Of a stretch of DNA of 62,573 bases, positions 1 through 8,350 are shown one piece after another (within the stretch, counting starts at the first letter, position 1; the number at the start of each line of letters is the position of its first letter). The DNA is from Allochromatium palmeri (GTDB lineage: Bacteria > Pseudomonadota > Gammaproteobacteria > Chromatiales > Chromatiaceae). The DNA is taken from the NCBI RefSeq assembly GCF_009720725.1, contig NZ_WNKT01000022.1:1-62573 (forward strand), written 5' to 3'. The notes below the pieces were generated by a model, which saw only the letters and a program-made list of their open reading frames with translations, ran no database searches and had not been told where the DNA came from. The translations under genes and the position numbers were made by a program.

Positions 1-242
1 AGAGGACTTGTCTACTCCAACTGTATGTGAGCGAACGATTTTTGCCAGCTGGTAAGATACTTTGTCCAAAGTCCAAAGTTTAGCCAACGCATCAGTTATG
101 GTCGCACCCCGCTCATCGTCCCGAGATGACGAAGCGGGTCGACTTGATTATAGTGAGTCGTTGAATAGGCTCGACGGGCGCGCTCAAGCGCCCGGAGCCA
201 TCCGAACATCGCGCAACGCCCCCGCTCGGACCATCGACGACC
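1..242. other. Left-edge intergenic region, no gene seen
   Basis: I see no convincing coding frame here. The small ORFs on both strands overlap each other and have unremarkable composition. The only structure is a GC-rich inverted repeat at 176-193 (GGGCGC, loop of 6, GCGCCC) without a T-run, about 50 bases before the kinase start at 243. It could be leader structure or chance in GC-rich DNA. Confidence 0.5.
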
Positions 243-2300
243 ATGACCCCTTCCAACGCTTACGAGCTGCTGCACGAGTTGTCGCGAGTGATCGATGACT
301 CCATCGCGCTGGAGCCCATGCTCCAACATTTTCTAAGCGCGCTGCTTCGCGTGCTCGGTGGCAGCGGTGCCGCCGTGCTGGAGTCTCCAGCGAGCACCCC
401 GCCCGGACAGACACCCACCGTCTGCCTGAACCCCGAGCATCTGCCGCGCGACCCACTCTATGGCGCGTTCTGGGAAGACTGGTCGCCTGCCACGCTGGAA
501 ACGGCGCTGGCCGAGCGCCCGCCTGGAGGCCCCGTCATCCTGAGCCGCGAAGCCGGCCAGGTGCTGGCCTTGCGACTCCCTGGATTTGGTCTGTTGATCC
601 TCGTGCGTCCAGAGACGGTTGGCGTGTTGCCGCCTGAGCTGCAACAGGGCTTGGGCCTTGTAGCCACAACCCTGGCCATCGCCGCACGTGGCGCGCGGCG
701 CGCGGCTGAGACTCGATACCGGGCCGAAAACATGCATCTGGCCAAGAGCCGGCGAATCGCCGATATCAGCCGTGAGATCCGCGTTCCGCTCAAGGACATC
801 CTGGAGCTCAGCGAGTTGACACTGCACACGCCAGTCGACCCGCCCCAGCGCGATTACCTGCACCTCATCCGCTCATCGGCCGCCAGCTTGCTTGTTCAGA
901 TCGACGACCTGCTCGATTTTACCCACATTGAGACCGGGCAACTGACCATCGAGCAGATTCCCTTCAATCCCTCGGTGTTGATCGCTGATCTCGTCGACAC
1001 GCTTGCGACCGCCGCCCAACGCCAGGGACGCGAACTCCACTATGAGCCAATCGACGCGCTGCCGACACATAGCCAGGGCGATCCAGGCCGAATCCGTCAG
1101 GTGTTGACCACGCTCTGGAATGCCGCGCTCGCCTTCGGCCACAGCGACAGGCTCTGTCTTCGAACACAGTCGCTCGCGACCGAGGATTCGGAGCTGGACG
1201 TGGACTGGCTCCAGGTCTCGTTGCTAGTGGATCTCGGGCTTCAGCAGGCCGAGCTCCAGGCCCTGATCGATCCGGACACGACCGCTGGCGAGATCAGCGC
1301 GCATCGATTCGGCGACACTGGATTACGTCTGACCACCTGCGCGCGTCTGATCGAGTACATGGGCGGACGGATCTGGCTCGACACCCAGGACGCTGGCGGT
1401 CTGCATTTCACGCTTCCGCTCCCCCGACTGAGTGCCAGTGGCACTACACCACAGCCGCAAGCGAACTGGCCGGGTCGACGCGCGCTGCTCGTCGACAACC
1501 AGGCTGTCACACGACGCACGCTCGCCTATTGGTTCAGGCACTGGGGATTTGAGGTCCAGGAAGCGAGTACCGGACGTCAGGCACTCGAACTGGCACGCAC
1601 CTACCAGCAGCGGGGACAGGAATTCGACGTCTATGTCTTCGACTCCACACTGCCTGAATTCGATGGATTCGAGCTGGCAGCACGGCTGAGAGAGTCGGTC
1701 ACGATCGAGCGGAGGGCGCTCTTGATGCTGGCATCGATTGGTCAGCGCGGCGACGCTCAACGCTGTCGCGCGGTCGGCATCGACGCTTTTCTCACCAAGC
1801 CCGCCTCGCCACGCGAGCTGCGCGAGTTGCTCACGCGCCTGCTCGCGCCTGGGGACTCGCCCCAGGAACACGCGCTGCTGACACGACACAGGCTGATCGA
1901 GGACCGTCAGCGCTTACGCATCCTGCTCGTCGAGAGCGGTCTACTGCACCAAAAGCTGGCCAGTACGCTTCTCCAGGAGTGGGGGCACGAGACGCTGATC
2001 GTCAATAGCGGTGGACTCGCCGTGGAGCAATTTAGATCCGAGACCTACGATCTGGTCTTCCTGGATCTTTATTTGCCGGACGTCGATGGGATCGAGGTCG
2101 CGCGTGCCATGCGCCGACTGGAAGAACCAGGCGCCTACCGCACACCCATCATCGGCATGAGCACCCTGGGCCTGGACAGCGAGCGCGCGCGTTGCCTGGA
2201 GTCCGGACTCGACGAATACATCACCAAGCCACTCAATCCAGTGGTGCTGGAGGCCTTGATCCAGCGGCTCGTGAAGCGCGGCGACGAATCGCCGCTGTGA
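243..2300 (+). CDS. Hybrid sensor kinase-like protein with two receiver domains, phosphoacceptor His missing
   Basis: This 685-aa cytoplasmic protein has an N-terminal GAF-like region (about 1-160), a HisKA-like helical pair (about 165-235), a HATPase-like domain (about 280-390) and two receiver domains (about 410-535 and 555-675). The H-box reads SREIRVPL instead of SHEIRTPL, so Arg177 (codon CGT at 771-773) replaces the phosphoacceptor His. The G1 box is also weak (DLGL instead of DxGxG). Both receivers keep the phosphorylatable Asp (VFDSTLP and FLDLYLP), but their acidic pockets are reduced (VDN and VES). The family normally autophosphorylates and relays to REC. This copy probably cannot autophosphorylate and may act as a scaffold or be phosphorylated by another kinase. 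It converges with the MCP gene, so both may belong to one signalling module. Confidence 0.85.
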   Translation: MTPSNAYELLHELSRVIDDSIALEPMLQHFLSALLRVLGGSGAAVLESPASTPPGQTPTVCLNPEHLPRDPLYGAFWEDWSPATLETALAERPPGGPVILSREAGQVLALRLPGFGLLILVRPETVGVLPPELQQGLGLVATTLAIAARGARRAAETRYRAENMHLAKSRRIADISREIRVPLKDILELSELTLHTPVDPPQRDYLHLIRSSAASLLVQIDDLLDFTHIETGQLTIEQIPFNPSVLIADLVDTLATAAQRQGRELHYEPIDALPTHSQGDPGRIRQVLTTLWNAALAFGHSDRLCLRTQSLATEDSELDVDWLQVSLLVDLGLQQAELQALIDPDTTAGEISAHRFGDTGLRLTTCARLIEYMGGRIWLDTQDAGGLHFTLPLPRLSASGTTPQPQANWPGRRALLVDNQAVTRRTLAYWFRHWGFEVQEASTGRQALELARTYQQRGQEFDVYVFDSTLPEFDGFELAARLRESVTIERRALLMLASIGQRGDAQRCRAVGIDAFLTKPASPRELRELLTRLLAPGDSPQEHALLTRHRLIEDRQRLRILLVESGLLHQKLASTLLQEWGHETLIVNSGGLAVEQFRSETYDLVFLDLYLPDVDGIEVARAMRRLEEPGAYRTPIIGMSTLGLDSERARCLESGLDEYITKPLNPVVLEALIQRLVKRGDESPL

Positions 2301-2319
2301 CTGACTCCACGAACGTTCG

Positions 2320-3996
2320 CTAGAGCCTGAACTGAGCGACCCGCTCCTGAAGCATGCTGGCCAGGCGCGCGAGTTCTTCGCTGGCACTGGCGATATGTGC
2401 CGAACCTGTGGCGGTTTGATCGACCGTGGCCGAAATCGTGTGGATGTTGCGATTGATCTCCTCGGCGACCGCGGTCTGTTCCTCGGCGGCGCTGGCGATC
2501 TGGCGGTTCATGTCAGTGATGCTGGTAATGGCGGCGCTGATGGCCTGGAGCGATTCGCCCGCCCGCTGAGCCTGAGCCACGCTCTCGCGCGCCATCTCCT
2601 GCCCCTTGGCCATCACCGCGACCGCGCCCGCCGAACCGTTTTGCACCCGCTCGATCTTTTCCTGGATGTCCTGGATCGAGGACTGCGTCCGGCTGGCCAG
2701 GGTGCGCACCTCAGCGGCCACCACGGCGAAGCCGCGTCCCTGCTCGCCGGCGCGTGCGGCCTCAATCGCCGCGTTGAGCGCCAGCAGGTTGGTCTGCTCG
2801 GCCACGCCCCGGATCACATCCAGCACGGCGCCGATCTCGGTGCTGTCCTCGGAGAGCCGCGTGATCACCTGCCCGGCTGATTCGACCTCCTGGGCCAGTA
2901 GATCGATCGCCGAGATCGTCTGCGCGACCACCTGACCACCGGCCTCGGTCTCGCGGTCGGTCTCCTGAGCCGCATGCGCGGCGGAAGCCGCATGACGCGC
3001 GACCTCCTCGACGGTGGCGGTCATCTCGTTCATGGCGGTCGCAACCTGATCAGTCTCGGACTGCTCGACGCGTACCTGCTGACTCGTCTCTTCACTGGTG
3101 GCCGAGAGCTCGACCGCCGCCGCCGACACCTGCGAGCTGGCGCTCGACACATCGCGCAGGACACGTCGCATATTCTCAACCATGCGCGACATGGCCGCCA
3201 TCAGGCTGGTCTGGTCTCCAGAACGCAGATGGATGTGCGTCGTCAGATCGCCCTCAGCGAGCTTGTTGACAACGGCGACGACCTGCGCGGGCTCACCACC
3301 CAACTGTTTCAGTGTCCCGCGAGTGATGAAAACGCCGAGGATCAAGGCCAGCGCCAGGCCCAGGGCCATGGAGATGCCATAGAGCATGACCATGAAGTTG
3401 CTTTCATGCTCGGCTTTGGCCAGCGTATTGGCAGAAGACGTGTTTTTGAGCGCGACCAGGGATTCGATCAGCACGGCCACCCGGTCTGAGACTAGAAAGA
3501 TCTCGTCGACCTGCTGCGCAAACTGCGCCAGCACGGCTGAATAGCTCTCCTGACTGGGCGCATTGAGCATCGCGCGTGTCAAGCGATCGAGCTCAGTGTA
3601 ATACTCGCGCCAGCTCGCGTAGTCGCTCTTGAGTACCGAGAAGATCGCCTGCTCGTCGACGGACTGAGGGAGCTGTTCAAATTGAGCGAGCGCGTCCTCA
3701 ATGACGTTCCATGAGGCAACACGCTGGCGCATGATCTGCTCGATCAGCTCGCGGGTGCGAGCACTCCAGGTCGTCAGCCCCTTGAGCTCGTACGTTTGAC
3801 TGCGAATCTGGACACGTTCGTAATTGAGCCGATTGAGCTGCACGATCGCCGGCAGGCTTTCCTGGCTCATGGAGATGAGATGGTCGCGCATACTCAGCTC
3901 ACCCCGAATCCCAAGGAGACCGAGGATCAACACAATCGCCGCCATCGCCAGAAAACTGGCGGCCAGCTTCACGCTCAATCGAATGTTCTTCAACAT
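2320..3996 (-). CDS. Methyl-accepting chemotaxis protein
   Basis: This 558-aa transducer has an N-terminal membrane segment (about 10-30), a periplasmic four-helix-bundle-type sensor (about 35-200), a second membrane segment (about 205-228), a HAMP domain, and a long coiled-coil signalling domain. The hairpin tip is highly conserved ([18 protein letters not shown]). It should bind a small ligand or a periplasmic protein and control CheA through CheW. No che genes lie in the window, so it is a dispersed MCP. The ligand cannot be told from the sequence. The start codon is at 3996, followed directly by a typical short basic N-tail and the first membrane helix. Confidence 0.95.
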   Translation of the reverse strand: MLKNIRLSVKLAASFLAMAAIVLILGLLGIRGELSMRDHLISMSQESLPAIVQLNRLNYERVQIRSQTYELKGLTTWSARTRELIEQIMRQRVASWNVIEDALAQFEQLPQSVDEQAIFSVLKSDYASWREYYTELDRLTRAMLNAPSQESYSAVLAQFAQQVDEIFLVSDRVAVLIESLVALKNTSSANTLAKAEHESNFMVMLYGISMALGLALALILGVFITRGTLKQLGGEPAQVVAVVNKLAEGDLTTHIHLRSGDQTSLMAAMSRMVENMRRVLRDVSSASSQVSAAAVELSATSEETSQQVRVEQSETDQVATAMNEMTATVEEVARHAASAAHAAQETDRETEAGGQVVAQTISAIDLLAQEVESAGQVITRLSEDSTEIGAVLDVIRGVAEQTNLLALNAAIEAARAGEQGRGFAVVAAEVRTLASRTQSSIQDIQEKIERVQNGSAGAVAVMAKGQEMARESVAQAQRAGESLQAISAAITSITDMNRQIASAAEEQTAVAEEINRNIHTISATVDQTATGSAHIASASEELARLASMLQERVAQFRL

Positions 3997-4222
3997 GCTG
4001 CTTGCTGTCCCGATGCTTATTGTCTAGGAGATGGCCCGAACGCCAAGCGCCCCGGAAAAACGCGGGTTCAGCGACGGGGCAGCCACTGTAACGGCGCTGA
4101 TTTCGTGTCGTCGAGGCGCGCGGGTCGATGATAGACCCAAACTGTCGAGCACTGAAACCGGCACGGCCGCTCAGCCAGCGGAACAGTTTAAACGAAGTCG
4201 CTGTCGAGAAGTGTCGATCCGG

Positions 4223-5353
4223 TCACTCTGCGCGTAATGTTTCGGCGGCTGACGCGCGCCTGGATGAAGCACTACGGCTCGTCGCTTGGCAGGTCCGCAC
4301 TGGACGATCGTGCGCTGATTTGGCGACATACAGCGCCTCATCGGCCTGACGATAGAGCTGCTCGAAGTCCATGCCTGAACGGTAGGCTGCCGCGCCAATG
4401 CTGGCGCTGATCCCGATGTGATGATCGGACTCCGTCTCGACGAACTGTTGCGACAGGGCATGCTGGATGCGTTCGGCGCATTCCAGGGCATTGGTGAGAT
4501 CACTATCGGGCAAGAGTACGACGAACTCGTCGCCGCCCAAACGCACGCAGAGATCGGCTGTGCGCGTCACGGCCAGGAGCGTTTCGGCAACCTTGCACAA
4601 CACGCGGTCGCCGACTGGATGGCCATAGGTGTCGTTGACCGCCTTGAAGCGATCCAGATCCAGCACCAGCATCGAGATCGGATGCCGATGACGCAGACTA
4701 TCGGCCAGCCACTGTTCGCCCTGAACCGACAGGGCGCGACGGTTACCGAGTCCCGTCAGTGGATCGCGCTCCAACTGACGGTTGACCTGCCAGAAGCGCA
4801 AGGCGTTCTGAATGGCGGGCGTGGCCAGGGCCAGCAATCCTTCGATGCGACGCTGATCCTCCTCACTGAAGCGGCGCCCACGCTTGATCCTGAACACGCC
4901 GAGATTCTGGGCGTTGAGCGTGAGGCTATATTCGACGCGGTGCGGATCACTCTTGCCGCCCGAAAAACAGGGTTCTCCGGTCGGACACTGGTACTCCCAT
5001 CCGCTGTGGGCCACCAGGTCGTATAGGAAATCATTGAGCGCGTTCAATACCTCATCCAATTCGAGCGACGCCGTGACAGCTTGCAGAAAGCGGATGGTAT
5101 CGATCGGCTCGGAAGGTTGCCGATGGCTCGGACCCGCCGTGGAAACGAGCGTCAGAGGGGGCGTATCGGGCTGATTATTGGGTTGCACATGACATCCCCG
5201 GAAAAATGGTGCATGTTCCGGTTGATGCAAGGTACGAGCCAATTGATAGGAGCCATGGATTGGGACGAAACGGTGTGCCAGATGACTATGTAGCGACGAA
5301 TCACTGACACTTGCCGGCCCGGAATGACATGAACTCGGCGCCTCGATAGACAT
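4223..5353 (-). CDS. GGDEF-domain diguanylate cyclase
   Basis: This 376-aa protein carries an N-terminal sensory region of about 190 residues, probably GAF-like, with two Cys in a CPTGEPC segment, and a C-terminal GGDEF domain. The active-site motif GGDEF is intact, so it should make c-di-GMP from two GTP. RTAD lies exactly five residues before GGDEF, which matches the inhibitory I-site (RxxD), so product feedback is expected. I see no membrane segment. The start at 5353 has a good ribosome binding site (GGGGAGAT, 5-6 bases upstream). About the last 25 residues are low-complexity Ser/Arg/Ala. The signal sensed is unknown. Confidence 0.93.
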   Translation of the reverse strand: MSIEAPSSCHSGPASVSDSSLHSHLAHRFVPIHGSYQLARTLHQPEHAPFFRGCHVQPNNQPDTPPLTLVSTAGPSHRQPSEPIDTIRFLQAVTASLELDEVLNALNDFLYDLVAHSGWEYQCPTGEPCFSGGKSDPHRVEYSLTLNAQNLGVFRIKRGRRFSEEDQRRIEGLLALATPAIQNALRFWQVNRQLERDPLTGLGNRRALSVQGEQWLADSLRHRHPISMLVLDLDRFKAVNDTYGHPVGDRVLCKVAETLLAVTRTADLCVRLGGDEFVVLLPDSDLTNALECAERIQHALSQQFVETESDHHIGISASIGAAAYRSGMDFEQLYRQADEALYVAKSAHDRPVRTCQATSRSASSRRASAAETLRAE

Positions 5354-5383
5354 TTAGGATCTCCCCGACCAAACCAGCGTCAG

Positions 5384-5641
5384 TTAAAACAGCGTATCCG
5401 CGCCGCGCTGGACAGGAGTCCGTGCGCGGCAGGCCAGCGTATTCAACGCCTGACTCAACGTAATTTGGCGCAGTCGGCGATCGCCGCTCTGGTTCAGTAT
5501 GCTCACCGACCAGTGGCAGGTCTTGGGATCGGAGACGAGTTCCAGCAGCAACCGGTCGTTCTGCCAGTGCGCGGAGATCGATTCGACCACCGCGCCGGTT
5601 CTCTGCGTGGATTTCAGTCCGCTCTCTAATCTGTTGTTCAC
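5384..5641 (-). CDS. Small hypothetical protein
   Basis: This is an 85-aa ORF with a GTG start at 5641 and a GGAG ribosome binding site nine bases upstream. The composition is protein-like (alternating polar and hydrophobic segments, one Trp pair, two Cys), unlike the Arg/Ala-rich shadow frames around it. There is no signal peptide or membrane segment. It lies between lon and the GGDEF gene on the same strand and could be cotranscribed with the GGDEF gene 30 bases downstream. I do not recognise a family. Confidence 0.55.
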   Translation of the reverse strand: MNNRLESGLKSTQRTGAVVESISAHWQNDRLLLELVSDPKTCHWSVSILNQSGDRRLRQITLSQALNTLACRARTPVQRGADTLF

Positions 5642-5772
5642 CGATGACTCCAGGCAAGGCGCCGATTGTTGGTCATCGGGTCGAGCTGCCGTGGTACCGA
5701 CACTCGCCCCGCTTCATGGCGAGTGTAACGGCGAGGGTCGGTATTCCTTGAGGCTGAGCGTTCAGGCGAGGT

Positions 5773-8226
5773 TCAGGTCTTGAACAACCAGGGCAGCACA
5801 TCCTCGAAGCGTGAGGCGAAATGAACGTCCAGCCCCTTGCGAACGTGTGCGGGGACTTCCTCGAAGTCGCCCTGATTGTCGGCGGGCAGGATGATTTCTT
5901 TGATTCCGGCACGGCGCGCCGCAATGAGCTTTTCGCGGATGCCGCCGACCGGGAATACTTCGCCGGTGAGGGTGATCTCGCCGGTCATGGCGATGCGGCG
6001 TACTGGCTGCTGGCGCGCCAGCGACAGCAGCGCCGAGGCCAGGGTGATGCCCGCCGAAGGGCCATCCTTGGGCGTGGCGCCGGCCGGAACATGGACATGG
6101 ATGAAGGATTTTTCGAAGAACTCGGGATCGACGCCGAAATCCTGAGCATGGCTGACCACATAGCCATAGGCGATCTCAGCCGACTCCTTCATGACATCAC
6201 CGAGCTGGCCGGTGAGCTTGAAGCCGCGCGTGAAGCTGTGGGTGTGCGCGGCCTCGATCGACAGCGTCGCCCCGCCCATGGCGGTCCAGGCCAACCCTGT
6301 GACCACGCCCGGCCCCGAGAGCTTGCGTTCGTCGCGGAACACCGGACTGCCGAGATAGCCCTTGAGATCTGGCGCACGCACCTGGATCGGCGTCTCCTCA
6401 CCTTCGAGCATCCGTACCGCTACCTTGCGCACGATCTTGCCGAGCTGCTTTTCGAGCCGCCGTACCCCGGCATCACGCGCATAGCCCTCGATCAGCGCGC
6501 GCAGGGTCGAACTGTCGAGCTTGACCACCTTTTTGCCCAGTCCGGCGCGCTCGATCTGGCGCGGCAGCAGATATTTCTTGGCGATCTGGAGCTTTTCCTC
6601 GGCGATATAGCCCGAGAGCTTGATGACCTCCATGCGGTCGAGCAGCGGCCCCGGAATGGTATCGAGCTGATTGGCGGTGCAGACGAACAGTGCCTTGGAC
6701 AGATCGAAGCGCAGATCCAGGTAATGATCGAGGAAGTCGGTGTTTTGCTCCGGGTCGAGCACTTCCAGCAGCGCCGAGGCTGGATCGCCGTGGTAGGAGG
6801 CGCCGATCTTATCGATCTCGTCGAGCAGGATCACCGGGTTGGAGGTCTCGACCTCCTTCATGGCTTGCAGGAACTTGCCCGGCATGGCGCCGATATAGGT
6901 GCGCCGATGGCCCTTGATCTCGGCCTCATCGCGGATGCCGCCGACTGAGAATCGGTAGAAGCGCCGCCCGAGCGCATCGGCGATGGAGTGTCCGATCGAG
7001 GTCTTGCCCACGCCGGGCGGACCAACTAGCAGAATGATCGAACCTGAGATCTCGCCCTTGTGGATGCCAACGGCCAGGAATTCCAGGATGCGGTCCTTGA
7101 CGTCTTCCAGTCCATAGTGGTCGCGGTCGAGGATACGCCGCGCGCGCTTGAGATTCAGGATGTCGTCCGAGTGCTTGCCCCAGGGCAGGAGCGTGATCCA
7201 GTCCAGATAGTTACGGGTCACGGCATACTCGGGCGAACCGGTCTCCAGCATGCCGAGCTTGTCGAGTTCCTCGTCGACACGCTTCTGGGCCTGCTCGGTC
7301 AGGGTGAGGCTTTCGAGCCGCTCGCGGAACTTGTCGATCTCGGCGGTGCGGTCGTCCTTGGCGATGCCCAGTTCCTTCTGAATCGCCTTGAGCTGCTCGC
7401 GCAGAAAGAACTCGCGCTGCTGCTTGTGCATCTTCTCCTCGACCGTGCGCCGGATCTTCTGCTGGGCGCGGGCGAGTTCGAGTTCGTTGTTGAGCAGGAC
7501 CAGTACCTTTTCCATGCGCTGCAACAGCGGCAGGATCTCCAGTACCTCCTGGAGCTGATCCTTGGTCGAGGTCGTCAGACTGGCCGCGAAATCGGCCAGA
7601 TGCGAGGGATCCTCGGGGCCAAAGCGGTCGAGGAACATGCGCAGTTCTTCGACATAGAGCGGATTGAGCGGCAGCAACTCCTTAATGGTGTTGATGACGG
7701 CCATCGCGTACGCCTTGACCTCAGCGTTGGGCGGACCGTCCGGCTCAGGCAGATAGGTCACGCGGGCACGGAAAGGCGTCTCGGGATTGACCCAGCCCTC
7801 GATGCTGAAACGCTGTAGACACTCGACCAGCACTTGCAGATGACCATCCTGCTGATGGATGCGATGCACGCGGCAGGCGGTGCCAATCTTTCTGAAGTTA
7901 GCCGTGGTCGCCTCCTCCGAGGTCTCGCTGTCGACCAGAACCACACCGAGGATCTTGTGATCGGTCTTAGCCACGGCTTTCATGGTCGGCGCCCAGGGTT
8001 CGGCCGACATCATCAGCGGCACCGCCTGACCGGGGAAGAAGGGACGCGAGGCGACGGGGAGCAGATGGATCTCGCCGGGCAGCACGTCGTTGGCGCGCGC
8101 CAGTTGAATCGGGGTCGATTCCTCGCCCAGTTCCTGATCCTGCTCCAGATCTAGATCCAGATCGGCGCTCGACTCCAGGGTCTCGTCGTGCTCCGCGTTC
8201 GTCACCTGATCCTCATCATCCGACAT
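5773..8226 (-). CDS. ATP-dependent Lon-type protease (AsrA-like)
   Basis: This LonA-family serine protease is 817 aa from the ATG at 8226. The frame is open to 8295, but the acidic MSDDEDQ start fits better. Domains are an acidic N-terminal tail (about 1-40), the LonN substrate domain (about 45-240), a coiled region, AAA+ with Walker A GPPGVGKT and Walker B ILLDEID, and the C-terminal protease with the catalytic Ser in [11 protein letters not shown] and a downstream Lys. The N-terminal signature (DVLPGEI, then RPFFPGQ and EPW) resembles the second Lon of pseudomonads (AsrA) more than housekeeping Lon, so this is probably a stress-linked paralogue. Upstream on the minus strand, CTTGCAA-N14-CCTGAAAT loosely resembles a sigma32 promoter. 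That is weak evidence for heat-shock control. Confidence 0.92.
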   Translation of the reverse strand: MSDDEDQVTNAEHDETLESSADLDLDLEQDQELGEESTPIQLARANDVLPGEIHLLPVASRPFFPGQAVPLMMSAEPWAPTMKAVAKTDHKILGVVLVDSETSEEATTANFRKIGTACRVHRIHQQDGHLQVLVECLQRFSIEGWVNPETPFRARVTYLPEPDGPPNAEVKAYAMAVINTIKELLPLNPLYVEELRMFLDRFGPEDPSHLADFAASLTTSTKDQLQEVLEILPLLQRMEKVLVLLNNELELARAQQKIRRTVEEKMHKQQREFFLREQLKAIQKELGIAKDDRTAEIDKFRERLESLTLTEQAQKRVDEELDKLGMLETGSPEYAVTRNYLDWITLLPWGKHSDDILNLKRARRILDRDHYGLEDVKDRILEFLAVGIHKGEISGSIILLVGPPGVGKTSIGHSIADALGRRFYRFSVGGIRDEAEIKGHRRTYIGAMPGKFLQAMKEVETSNPVILLDEIDKIGASYHGDPASALLEVLDPEQNTDFLDHYLDLRFDLSKALFVCTANQLDTIPGPLLDRMEVIKLSGYIAEEKLQIAKKYLLPRQIERAGLGKKVVKLDSSTLRALIEGYARDAGVRRLEKQLGKIVRKVAVRMLEGEETPIQVRAPDLKGYLGSPVFRDERKLSGPGVVTGLAWTAMGGATLSIEAAHTHSFTRGFKLTGQLGDVMKESAEIAYGYVVSHAQDFGVDPEFFEKSFIHVHVPAGATPKDGPSAGITLASALLSLARQQPVRRIAMTGEITLTGEVFPVGGIREKLIAARRAGIKEIILPADNQGDFEEVPAHVRKGLDVHFASRFEDVLPWLFKT

Positions 8227-8281
8227 GCTGTTGGCCTCACTCGAAATACCACACACAGGGCTGGTCAATTTCAGGTTTTCG

Positions 8282-8302
8282 CCGCCGATTTGCAAGCGGC
8301 GG
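8282..8302. promoter_or_regulatory. Palindrome in the lon / P-ATPase divergent promoter region
   Basis: CCGCCG (8282-8287) and CGGCGG (8297-8302) form perfect 6-base arms around a 9-base centre that contains TTGCAA. The palindrome sits between the two divergent gene starts (8226 and 8351), so an operator or a leader hairpin is plausible. No specific regulator can be named. Confidence 0.3.
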
Positions 8303-8350
8303 TAAGATAGTTGATCTATTTCTCACCGATGCCGATGGAGATTTCGCACC

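Noticed and set aside
62-298. Short ORFs at the left edge on both strands
   Set aside because: Overlap the kinase start, have no ribosome binding site and no protein-like pattern.
5301-5657. 118-aa ORF overlapping the 85-aa hypothetical gene
   Set aside because: Runs through the start of the GGDEF gene and has shadow-like composition; the 85-aa frame has a better start site.
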